A stretch of 64,000 bases of DNA from Parietaria judaica (taxonomy: Eukaryota > Streptophyta > Magnoliopsida > Rosales > Urticaceae), in contig OX940868.1 in the NCBI GenBank assembly GCA_954871525.1, positions 16,530,556 through 16,594,555 of the forward strand, written 5' to 3'. Within the stretch, counting starts at the first letter, position 1, and each line of letters starts with the position of its first letter. Positions 47,560-57,934 of this stretch are shown here, piece after piece. The position numbers were made by a program, and so were the translations under genes. Under the pieces are notes generated by a model. It had not been told where the DNA came from. It ran no database searches and saw nothing but the letters and a program-made list of their open reading frames with translations.

Positions 47560-47895
47560 GCCCGAAATTTTTTTTTTTGACCCGGATCCGGGTCTGTTCG
47601 GTGTGGGCCCGGGTCATCGTAGACCCGGGCCGAAGCCCCGGGTCCAACCCGGGTCGGGTACCCGGGTCAGACCCGGGATGGGTGTGCCCGGATCATCGCG
47701 ATCCGGGCTGGGCGAATTTTGGGGCTGGGTTAGAACCCAGCCCGTGGGCCTGATCCAATCAGGCCCACCCGAACTGCATGGGCTGGGTTAAACCCAGCCC
47801 GTGGGCCTGATCCAATCAGGCCCACGCGATTTGTGTGGGCTGGGTTAAACCCAGCCCGTGGGCCTGATCCAATCAGGCCCACGCGATTTTAAAAA
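47560..47895. repeat. GC-rich palindrome array in the Copia leader
   Basis: Part 1 (47580-47715): imperfect copies of GACCCGGATCCGGGTC- and CCCGGGTC-type palindromes. Part 2: three tandem units starting at 47722, 47780 and 47837 (period 57-58 bp). Each unit contains the palindrome GGGCTGGGTT/AACCCAGCCC followed by the hairpin GTGGGCCTGAT..ATCAGGCCCAC. The block is an abrupt GC island in an AT-rich leader. Confidence 0.9.
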
Positions 47896-48220
47896 AAAAG
47901 TTTTGAAACCCTAGCCGTCGCCTATTGGCTCCCATCGAATGGGAGCCACAAACGCCGGCGCCTCCCGGAGCCATGGCGGCGACGGTGAAATCGCCGCCGG
48001 TTCCGGTGGTGGTGCCGCCGTTTGTTTTTCCCTTTTTCTTATTTAATAATACACATTAAAATTAAATAAAAACCAATCCCGATTCTAAATCGGATTCCGA
48101 ACAACACACAAAATTAATCATAATTAATTTTCTAACGCTCCCAGTGAAAATCTAATCACACCAAAAATTTTCTAAAATTATTTCGGTTAACATATCTAAT
48201 TTTCGAAAATTACTCACACC

Positions 48221-48233
48221 GGCTCTGATACCA
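48221..48233 (-). promoter_or_regulatory. Primer-binding site of the Copia element
   Basis: TGGTATCAGAGCC on the minus strand, one base inside the 5' LTR. It is the standard complement to the 3' end of plant initiator tRNA-Met. Confidence 0.92.
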
Positions 48234-48234
48234 C

Positions 48235-48877
48235 TGTTGGGTTTTTCGATGACTTTTCTCAATCCCGAGGCGGAAATCACGGGATATCATCGAACAATAA
48301 AGATCTAGAATAATTACGAGAATTAAGATATAGTTTAGAGATCGTTACCAAACTTCGGTACTTTTGCCAACTGTACCGAATAACTGCCGATTCCTTTGAT
48401 TCTGGAGCTTGTCGAATTTAGGATTTAGCGCCTCAAGTGTTGCGCCTCTATTTCGTACACCACGTCACTCGGGAACGTCTTAGATGACCGGAAAACACCT
48501 CGGAGGATAGGTTAGATCCTAGTTGGTGTTTAGATGATCAACGGTTGATTGAACCGGGGAGCAAGCCAAAATTCGACTACCAAGGGAGGGGAGCTCGAAT
48601 TTTCTAGGAGGCTTGGGTTTCTCTGATGTGTGTTATGTTTAATTATGAGTCATATTAGGGTATTTATAATACCCTATGGTCATGACCTAGTGGGCTTTCT
48701 AAAAGCCCACCTAATGGGCTTTCTAAAAGCCCAATCATGGATTAATTAATCTATTATTAATTAATATGAATCATAATTAATACTTGGGCCCGAGTGGGCC
48801 CATTATGTCGGTTATGGTTATCGGGTCGATATCCGATAACCCGAGAGATACAATATCAGGTTCGGGCATAACCAACA
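48235..48877 (-). repeat. 5' LTR of the Copia element
   Basis: 643 bp, the same length as the 3' LTR with five substitutions and no indel. Confidence 0.97.
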
Positions 48878-48882
48878 TATAT

Positions 48883-50204
48883 CACCGCGTATTTTTACAC
48901 TAAATTCCTCTTGATAGAACTGCAAAATCACAATAACGTATCAAACAACAAATACAATCCCAAAATAATCTAAATTTTCAGGAAGCATTTTTCCATGATC
49001 CAAGGGTTTTTTTTTTCTTTTCTTTTCTTGAAACATAATATATGTTATTTTAATTATGAGCATACTGTATCATATAATGATATCAAGTACAATCTAAATA
49101 AATTTTGAGGGAACCGATTTCCATAACCTAAGGGTTTGTTTTTTATAAATGATATATTTTATCATAAAGTATTATTTGCGTGGGATAAATATCATATATA
49201 TGTGGTTCTGCGTCTGATTTCTGACAATAAGAGTCGTTAATTTATTGATCTTCATGGCTACAAAAAGTTTGACTTTGACATTACTTCTCTCTAATGTCTT
49301 TTGAGAAAATTAATTTTGCATTAAATTAACGGCTTTAAGTTGGTGGAGCTAGCTAAATTTGCGCCGGTCATACAAAATAATTTTAGCTATGATTATTCTT
49401 ATTCATTACTACTATATATATATACACATATATATATATATATATCTCTTTAAACAAACGAGATGACAAAAATAATATAAAAATTTTCATCATAGATCAT
49501 AAGAAAAGGTTTGATTACAAACTCTAGTTATTATTGAAATTTAACAAAAAACAAATTGTCAAGACAAAATAGAGTTTGAATTACTTAGTTGAGTTAAAAA
49601 GAACGTGATTATTTCATCTTTCAATTTTTTAGCATAAACTTATTTTTTATATGCGACTAACGTTCGTAATATTTGTTATTTTACTCATCTTAATTTTTTT
49701 TAACATGAGGTTGTTTAACTCTCATTGATACTAAAAAAATTGTTTGGAATTGTTTTTGAATCATTATGAAAAAAAAGTGAATGAATTTTTGAAGAAAAAT
49801 AAAATAGAAATTTTAACTTTAGAAAATAAATTTGACTTACACCATCACGAAAAATAAGAAGTTAGATAATTCTACTGTCGTTATCCTACTTATTTTAGAT
49901 AGTCCTAGAATTCCTACTCTTACTTAAATTATTATGTTGTTTTTCTATGAGATGTCACTGTTAATTTGAAAATCTTATTATTTATTGTTAATTATTTGGT
50001 ATAGTTTGTCATCATAATTAAAGAATATTTTAATAAATTTGAGACATGACCACGATCCGAGAATGACTTACGACTCTCATTAAAACAGTTAATTTTGAAA
50101 CTTTGTTATGCCAACCAACCCTACTCATAAATTGCTATATATATACTCCCTACCTTAACTATATATGTTGAAAATATTAATAAACTAGATAATATGATGA
50201 TATC
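48883..50204. other. Intergenic, AT-rich
   Basis: No gene recognised. (TA)n-like tracts at about 49411-49444. Confidence 0.55.
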
Positions 50205-50352
50205 AAGGTATTAAATTTCTCGAATATCCATCGACATGCCCATCAGAAATCTTTTTTCGAAGATATGCGAAACGATATATTCATGGGCATATCCATCGAT
50301 TTACCTATGAGATACCAATCGACAAGCGATATATCCGTAAAATGAAAAGTGC
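50205..50352 (+). mobile_element. Truncated copy C of the 181-bp MITE
   Basis: AAGGTATTAAATTTCTCGAA to AAATGAAAAGTGC aligns with 1100-1245 at high identity (CATGCCCATC, ATCTTTTTTCGA and CGACAAGCGATATATCCG shared). The right terminus is missing: the match stops at AAAAGTGC, so there is no TSD. Confidence 0.8.
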
Positions 50353-51635
50353 AAATTAATTATACTGGAATTAATTATCAGTGACCCAATGACAATATGA
50401 AATAGTGGTTGAATATTATGACATGGCGTTCTTAAAATAAATATACATATATATATATATATACATATAAATATATTTATATAAATGGGGCTTAATAAAT
50501 GGATCAAGAGTCGCTGAGTTCGGGCCAGTTGTGCGAGCACAAGTTAGGGCAATTCAATTTGACCTGGCAACATCGATAAAGATCTCAAGGTCAATTAATA
50601 CACAAAAACAAAACACAAAGTCACATACACATTAAATTCTATGTGTATACTTCTACTAACTCTAGCGAATCAGCCGACAATAATAATATTAAAATTTTAT
50701 GTGTGGACATTACAAACTCTTATAAATCTTTTTTTAGTTTATTTATGAAAAATACATGTTTTATTGTTTGGAGAAATAAAATTTGTAAATTAATTAATTA
50801 GATAATATATTATATCTCTCGGTTGCAGTACTAGTTTTGTGTTCGACCCCTTAAAAAACTAAATTTAATTAATAGTGGTAGATGTTACTGAAGCTACTCC
50901 ATATATTAATTAGTCAAATATAAATCATCAAATCCAAAATTATAAGATAAAATAACGTAAACGTATAAATATAACATATACATATTACTATTGCGTATAA
51001 TTTTTTGAAAGCCTCTCGAATTTGAGGTCGTAAACGCTGCCTCCCTATATCGAGGCCCGGGTCGACCCACATGTACATATAATTGAATAATGAGAATGGA
51101 ATAACATTATTTATAGTTGTAATGAATGTGTATTCATGAATTGAGATTATTTATTATTATGGTTGTGACATTGTAGTATTTTACTATAACTATTTTGAGG
51201 AGATGTACAGCTCCTCCTTCTAAATACCTAATAACTAAATAATTGATTGGTCGACATTGGAAGTTAAATGTTCGGCCATTTTATATTTGGGCGATATGGC
51301 TTTTAAATAATAGTTATTTGTGAACATGCAAACTTTCATGAAAAAGTAGTAACTTTATGTGAAAGTAATGGACCATGTGATTCATCTTTTATGTCTATTA
51401 AAAAGGAACATTGCTTCTATGTCCTTCCAAATTTATATAATAATTAGTAATTACTTAATGTTCAATTATTTGTGCATAGAATTAAAGTTTATGGGTAAGA
51501 TGGAGAAGAAGAAGTTGTTTTTTCTAATATTCTTTATGAAAGAGAAAGTGCCACGAAATATTTATTATCCATATAATTTGGACGTTGAAAGTAAGAACCG
51601 GATTTACTACTTACTAAAATAAACCCCATTGACAT
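50353..51635. other. Intergenic, no gene seen
   Basis: AT-rich sequence up to the TSD of the decayed Copia element. Confidence 0.5.
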
Positions 51636-51640
51636 GATAT

Positions 51641-52616
51641 TTTTATAAATACCAAGATTTGATGGATGTCTTAGAGAGTCAACTATAGTCATGAATGTAA
51701 TATTCTCATTTATTATGTTTCATATTCTTTATCTCCTCTAGCCCTATAAATAGAGGCTTTGGGTGCTCATTGTAACACACTCTCAAGGCAATAATACACT
51801 TCCCTCTCTCTGAATCTCTCTTGTTCTTAGTTTATAGGATAAACTGCGGCTAATGTACCTAATGTTTGATTTTCTGCGGATTATGTATCCAATGTTTATT
51901 TTCAACGGCTAATGTACCCAATGTTTGATCCGTTAGATATTTTTGGGTTTTCCATCAGTTGACCGCTAGAGAGTTATCCTCATATATATGTACATTTTTT
52001 GTATTTTTGACATAACTCACTCATTTTTTGTCCAAATTTTATGCACAACTTATGGTTGGAAAGATAAGAGATAGATCTACAACTTTGATGTTTTAAGTTT
52101 TGTAAAAGTGGACATTAGTTTAATGCAAAATATTTATTTCGAGCAAATTTTAATATACTTAATGACTTTTTATGATGAAACGTAAAAGCAAAACATTTAT
52201 CTACAACTTTTTTCTTTTACGTTTCATCATAATTAGTCATTAAACATATTAAAATTTGCTCAAAATAAATATTTTGCATCAAACTAATGTCTAGTTTTAA
52301 GTTGTACTTGAAATTTCTTATTTTTTTAAATTTTATTTTACAAAACTTAAAGCACCAAAGTTGTAGATCTATCTCTTATATTTCCAACTATAGGTCGTGC
52401 ATAAAATTTGGACAAAAAACGAGTGAGTTATGTCAAAAATACAAAAAGTTTCATATAGAGAGGATAACTCTCTAACGGTCAACTGACGGAAAACCTAAAA
52501 ATATCTAACGGATCAAACATTAAGTACTTTAGCCGCCGTAAATAAACATTGGGTACATAATCCGCACAAAATCAAACATTGGATACATTATCCGCAGTTT
52601 ATCCTAGTTTATAATA
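51641..52616 (+). repeat. 5' LTR of the decayed Copia element, split by a MITE
   Basis: LTR sequence 51641-51836 continues at 52605-52616 after removing the inserted MITE and its duplicated target. TATA box CTATAAATAGAGG near 51744. Confidence 0.85.
51837..52604. mobile_element. 768-bp Mutator-type MITE nested in the LTR
   Basis: Exact 9-bp TSD TAGTTTATA (51828-51836, 52605-52613). Ends GGATAAACTGCGGCTAATGT and inverted GGATAAACTGCGGATAATGT. Long complementary arms (about 370 bp each) carry ACATAACTCACTC, AGATCTACAACTTT and TTTACGTTTCATCATAA, meeting at about 52200. It is non-coding. Confidence 0.92.
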
Positions 52617-53429
52617 CGTTGTCACGAGTCTCTAATCAATTGAGGCAATAGCCCTTTTTATAATAAATTTCTTTTGCTGCTTGTTTTTGCGATGATGGCG
52701 AAAATTCGGTGAACATAAGTTGCAATTTTCATGTGATTAAGCCTAGCAAAATTTATGAGTTATTTTGTACTATTACGACGAAGGACTATACGTGTTCGAT
52801 TTGAGAACTTATTAAAACAACCTAGCGATTTTTCTTCTCCTTGTTATATTGCAATGGTGACGGTGATTTTGTTTTAAAACTTCACGCAAAATTCTAGTAG
52901 GTTTTCATCATTTAATACTCGTTTTCTTTTAAATATATATGAATAATTTGCAGTGATTTCTAACATTCGTTTTCTTAGTATGTATCCTGTATACCATATT
53001 AATAAGATGTTGTGTCATATATAAATGATTATTTCTTTCATTATATATATATGATTGCCTTTCAAAATACAGCTCTTCGTATTTTTTGATATATACATTA
53101 TATTACCTTATATATTGTATACGTATAATATTGCCAATATTTATTCTTGCGTACTTGTTGATTGTTTGATATAGAAAATTCTTAAATATATGAAATATGA
53201 ATATTTCTTTATATATTTTGGTTCATATAATTTATTCATTTTTATACAGTTTGCTCCGCATAGTATAATATCTATAGGTACATAGATTTGTGTATAGTTT
53301 ATTGATTATATCTTGCAATTGAATCTGTGTATTTATATATTTATATTTATAATATCGTATACATGAAATAGCTAAAACGATAGAATAATATGAAAAAGAA
53401 ACTTTCTGAAGTGTATAACACAATTTTAA

Positions 53430-54340
53430 TATTATGGGTTAGGAACATTCCCGGAAGTGAATAGAAAATTTTAATTTTGATTAATGATATTCCCCGAAGT
53501 GAATTACAATATTTTAGTTCTACAATATTCTTTGAAGTGAATACCCTCATTTTGTTACTTTGGGTTAGAAACATTGACATTCCATGAAGTAAACACTACA
53601 ATGCTATGATATTTTAGCGGTAAAATCCCCTGAAGTGGATATATAATTTTTTAATATGAATATTTCTTGAAGTGGACACCATAATTTTATTGAATATTTT
53701 AGTTTGAAAAAGTTCCTTGAAGTAAGTACCAATTCTTTGAAGTGGATACACAATTTTATCATTGGTTATTCCCGAGTAAATATTACAAGTTTATGAATAT
53801 TTTAACTAAGTTAACATCATTCCCTGAAGTGAATTTATATTCTAGGTAATGAAAAAAGTTTTTCTCTCAATTAGGCAAATGTTATATTCCTGAAGAAAAT
53901 TTTAATGGTGTATGTTATGTTTGTGTTTTATAATATTAAGTACAAATTGTTATATAACGTCTAAAGCTCATCGATTTACAAAAGTTTACATTACCACCAG
54001 AAGTGGACAAATAGTTTTATAAACCCATGATAATATTTCCGATGAGGCATCGCATCACTACGTACTAAAAGTGGGTAAATAATGTAATTTCTTGAAGAGA
54101 ACGTAAATAAGAAGTCTAAAAGTGATTCCTTGAAGAGAATGCTTACTTGTATAATTGATGGTGAATATATCATTCCTTGAAGTGAATTTATATATAAAGA
54201 TACAATGAGTACGGGTTATAAAGATAAAGTGACTTGCAAATAAAATCATTTCCTGAAGAATGTAATTGAAAGTGAAAGATAAAATGGTTTCATTCCTCGA
54301 AGTGAATGTTGGTCGAATTACTTGAAGTGTTAAAACGTTC
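53430..54340 (+). repeat. GAAGTGAAT-rich periodic array in the decayed Copia leader
   Basis: The word TTCCYTGAAGTGAAT (variants CCCGAAGTGAA, CTTGAAGTGGA) recurs about 18-20 times, mostly every 40-70 bp, between AT-rich spacers. It lies between the 5' LTR and the expected gag region. Confidence 0.7.
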
Positions 54341-54674
54341 CTAGCAATGTCTAAGTCTTAAAATGATTGTTATTAATAGAGAATCTTCACTTTCATAGTC
54401 TATAATTTTTGAGTTAGTATTCCCTTTTTATTATTTGCTTTATATGTTTATTCGTTAATTTAATTTGTGTATTATCTATTTTTTTAGATTATTATCCATT
54501 GCATATTTACATATTATATTCCCTAAAATAAATTGGTTTATGAGCTATTGAATAAAGCATATCTCAAACTGAATTTCGCAATGCTATTAGTGAGGTTATG
54601 TTGACGCCAATCTCAAAGAGATGCTTACAAATTAAGTCTTTGACATGAAAATTAAAAGAAAGGGTTGTGAAAAT

Positions 54675-54810
54675 TCTATCTACATGAAGTAGAAAATAAA
54701 TTAAGTATATTGAAATTACTACTTGAAGTAGAAAATAAATTTAAAGTATTGAAATTACTACTTGAAGTAGAAAATAAATTTAAAGTATTGAAATTACTAC
54801 TTGAAGTAGA
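54675..54810 (+). repeat. 39-bp tandem repeat, about three copies
   Basis: Unit begins ACTTGAAGTAGAAAATAAAT and ends TATTGAAATTACT; two perfect copies plus degraded neighbours. 39 bp is a multiple of three, so it may once have been in a coding frame. Confidence 0.85.
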
Positions 54811-55124
54811 ATAAAGGAAATATTTCAAGCTGAAATATATGGCAACATGACAGTTAAGTTCTTTACTTTAGAATGGAATTCTTATGAGCTTTATTATCTA
54901 AACATGAGTGTTGTTCACATGATGAACTTATTACATAAGCTCAAACGTGAAAAGGGTGAGAAAGTATCATGATTTAGATACTTCAATATTATTAAGACTA
55001 TGAGTAAGCATAAACGGGACTTATAAAACATCCTCCAGAAGAGGTCTGCTCAAAATAAGAGCTTTAAGTTAAAGAAAATTAACATTCTCTCCCGATGTAT
55101 TATATGATGAATAAATGAGAACGG

Positions 55125-55250
55125 TGAATTGGAAGCTCGCTAATAGAACCAGAAGTCGCTAATGGAACTAGAAGTTCATTAATAGGACTAGAAGTTTGCT
55201 AATGGAACCAGAAGTTCACTAATAGAACCTGAAGTTAACGAATGTTGGCA
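55125..55250 (+). repeat. Short tandem repeat of about 25-27 bp, five copies
   Basis: The phrase CTAATGGAACYAGAAGTT recurs with small variants (CTAATAGAACC, TTAATAGGACTAG) five times in a row. Confidence 0.75.
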
Positions 55251-57137
55251 ATACCGGTGTGGCTATATCGGATCAATACTGATGCATAAAGAGAGTTGAG
55301 AATTCGTATTTGATGTTAGTAATGACTGGTATGATTATCCCGGATAAATAATTTGTTAATGAACAATATGGTTTGTTGAACTCTCATATGATGATTTATT
55401 TCAAAGTGGAGTAATTATTGAAACATTAGCATGTTGCGATTAGTAAACCTGGAGTATTCATGGGCCCAAATATTAGTGAAATATTATGAGTAGATGCATG
55501 TACAAAATGATATTAAGTAGCAACTTGAAGTTTGCAAGAAAAATCCAGATTATGAAATGAATTTCGTTGACTGCTAAAATGCATCATATGTGATGCGTAT
55601 AAGAATCACCTTATTGGTCTAGTCAAATATTTTGTGAATACCTCCATTGACTATAGACAATTACTGAAAACAATGTTCCCTAATAATTAGGGATATCATG
55701 CATCAAGACAACGATAAAAATTAAAGATCTCCCCAATTTATAAGGTTCCCATCTATAATATTTTTATGTGCGATATGATATTTTAATCTCCACCACAACA
55801 CATATAAGATGAGTTCTCTCCAGAATGAGAGTTGACTAATAATTTTTTCACAAAGAGGGGAAGAAGATCAACAGTTGAATATACGTATAGAAATTGAAAT
55901 TAATATGATCCTCGTTTATACTACCAATCACTCAAGAAGAGATGATGAATATATAAAATGTCAGCCAGGCTCCAATCCTAGTAGGATATTCCAATTAAAA
56001 TATGATATTAACATATTACTCGAATCCCAAAGGAAATAATGAAATTGCATGGAGCAAATAAACAAATAGTCATATTAAGGAGGTTGGTTTTCCTGAAGAA
56101 ACCATAGACATAACTATTCCAAAACCATAAAAGGTTATCAGGTACCTGGAAATTATTGAAGTATAAAAGAGCTCGGAAGTTATGTCGTTATATTGAACAA
56201 ATGGGATCGAAAGTTATTTAAAATTGTCGACAACATATTACATAAAATTAGCGCTATATAAATGAAAAGAAATATGGAGGATCATGAATTATTGAAATTG
56301 AAAAATAGTTGGCCAATTATGAAGACGCGATATGTTGAATTAAATTTATGTGAACATTTCGTGAATCCTAGCGTTTAATGTCCTTTTGTGGTGGATGTAT
56401 TATATGACAGTATTAAGTTTTATGATATGCGTCTCACAAATGTGATCACAAAGATTTATGAATTATGTATTCGTAATGGATTCCGAAGACCCGAAATAAC
56501 AAAATCCTAGGTTATATATATCAGAGCATAAGTTAAATGCTACAGATGAATTTATAGAGAACGTCCTTGTTATTCTTTCTATGATGAACATAAGCCATAA
56601 GAATTCCTGAAGAATTCATTGAGGCAACGTATTGATTGAGAAACTTTTAATTAGAATAAAAGAGTTAGTATAACTCTATACGATTTAGAAATATTCATTG
56701 AGTACCCCAATGATTATGATATTATAAAATTTTTTGTTTTGAGTGATGAAGTTATTACATTATAGTATCTTTGCAATACTTGTGTTTTTATATTGTTTTA
56801 CAGGTTATCTATAAATCAGGATCGTATATCATTAGAAAATTCTCTCAGTTCGCGGGAAAAATGCTTACAATGAAGTGAAAGACTCGATTCAAGCAATTGT
56901 CTGGCAGATTTGCTCACAGAGGCACTACTTGCTTCATTAATCAAGAAACCAGCCCACAAGATTGAAATGATACAACTCCAAGAAGTTCAATGTTCTTGTC
57001 ATCAGGGGGTAATACGCGATGTACTCCTTTTCCTTTACCAAGGTTTTATCCCACACTGGGATTTCTTGGAAAGGTTTTAACGAGGCAGCTTAAACTCAAT
57101 TATGCGTGTTACGATGACATTGACATCCAAGGGGGAG

Positions 57138-57345
57138 TGTTATAAATACCAGGATTTGGTGGATGCCAATATTAGAGAGTCAACTATAGTCATGAATGTA
57201 ATATTCTCATTTGTTTTGTTTCCTATTCTTTATCTCCCCTAGCCCTATAAATAGAGGCTTTGGGTGCTCATTGTAACACACTCTCAAGGCAATAATACTC
57301 TCTACTTCCCTCTATCTGAATCTCTCTTGTTCTTACTTTATAATA
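57138..57345 (+). repeat. 3' LTR of the decayed Copia element
   Basis: TGTTATAAATACCAGG ... CTTTATAATA, 208 bp; aligns with the 5' LTR with scattered differences and small indels. Confidence 0.85.
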
Positions 57346-57903
57346 GATATAACATTGTTTTACTAAAATCAAAGCTAAATGACTTCTGATATCACTAACT
57401 ACATAATTAAGTATGATGAAGTTTTACATTAAAACTAATTGGCAATTATTAGAATAACTCATGACACGGTAAAATTAGTTGATAATTATTTGAATAAATC
57501 ACGACCTTATAAACCTATTATAAGTCTCTCTGAGAAGTAAATTTTGACACACTGATGCGGATGGAAAGGAAATAAAAGATACTGACTTCAAGATTTCCTA
57601 TAAGCAATTATTTTCGAGAATTCCACAATTGCTTCAGAATTGCTACATCAATTTATTTCAAGATTTCCTTACCCAAAATTGCTGCAGAATTACTACAACA
57701 ACTAGCTCCGTTTTTTTCTTTATTTATTTTTGACTTTTCAGCTTTTATTTATTTCCAGATTATGTGGCATTTGTTTCCTTTCCCATTTTATTTCCTTTTC
57801 TCGTTTTCTGGAACCTCTTCATATAGAGATGAATTATTTTGTAATCCTTAGTTGATATTGCAATGCGTGTTTAACGTTTTTCCTATAGAGCGGATCTACA
57901 TAA

Positions 57904-57920
57904 GTTGGTATTAGAGCCAA
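57904..57920 (+). promoter_or_regulatory. Primer-binding site of the gag-only element
   Basis: GTTGGTATTAGAGCCAA, one base from the consensus TTGGTATCAGAGCCAA. Confidence 0.75.
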
Positions 57921-57934
57921 CCGTTTCTGCGCAC

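Larger units (their letters stand above)
40634..48877 (-). mobile_element. Young Ty1/Copia LTR retrotransposon, 8.2 kb
   Basis: Two 643-bp LTRs (40634-41276, 48235-48877), TG...CA, differ at 5 positions. An exact 5-bp TSD TATAT (40629-40633, 48878-48882) bounds the element. The primer-binding site complementary to initiator tRNA-Met and a GTGGGAGAT polypurine tract sit next to the correct LTRs for minus-strand orientation. Order along the element: 5' LTR, about 2 kb leader with GC-rich palindromes, gag, a gap, pol (integrase, reverse transcriptase, RNase H; the Copia order), about 1.15 kb of non-coding DNA, 3' LTR. No protease or gag zinc knuckle was found. By the low LTR divergence it inserted recently; an exact age needs a substitution rate. 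Confidence 0.97.
51641..57345 (+). mobile_element. Old, decayed Copia-type LTR retrotransposon, 5.7 kb
   Basis: Related LTRs of about 200 bp (5': 51641-52616 including a nested MITE; 3': 57138-57345) share CTAGCCCTATAAATAGAGGC and CACACTCTCAAGGCAATAAT. TSD GATAT at 51636-51640 and 57346-57350. A polypurine tract AAGGGGGAG (57129-57137) abuts the 3' LTR, and CGTTGTCACGAG follows the 5' LTR, resembling the ACGTTATCAGCACGA site of some plant Copia elements. The interior has no long frame; only remnants remain, e.g. a Copia-like C-terminal piece LADLLTEALLASLIKKPAHK near 56920. Stops and frameshifts occur throughout. Confidence 0.85.

Noticed and set aside
47435..47791. Open frames in the GC-rich leader of the Copia element
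   Set aside because: Produced by palindromic repeats without stops in GC-rich sequence; no codon structure or homology.
50815..50860. TTCGACCCC motif resembling a tRNA T-arm
   Set aside because: No matching acceptor stem, D-arm or anticodon arm around it.
53430..54340. CRISPR-like array of short repeats
   Set aside because: Repeats are degenerate, spacing is irregular and they lie inside an LTR retrotransposon of a eukaryote.
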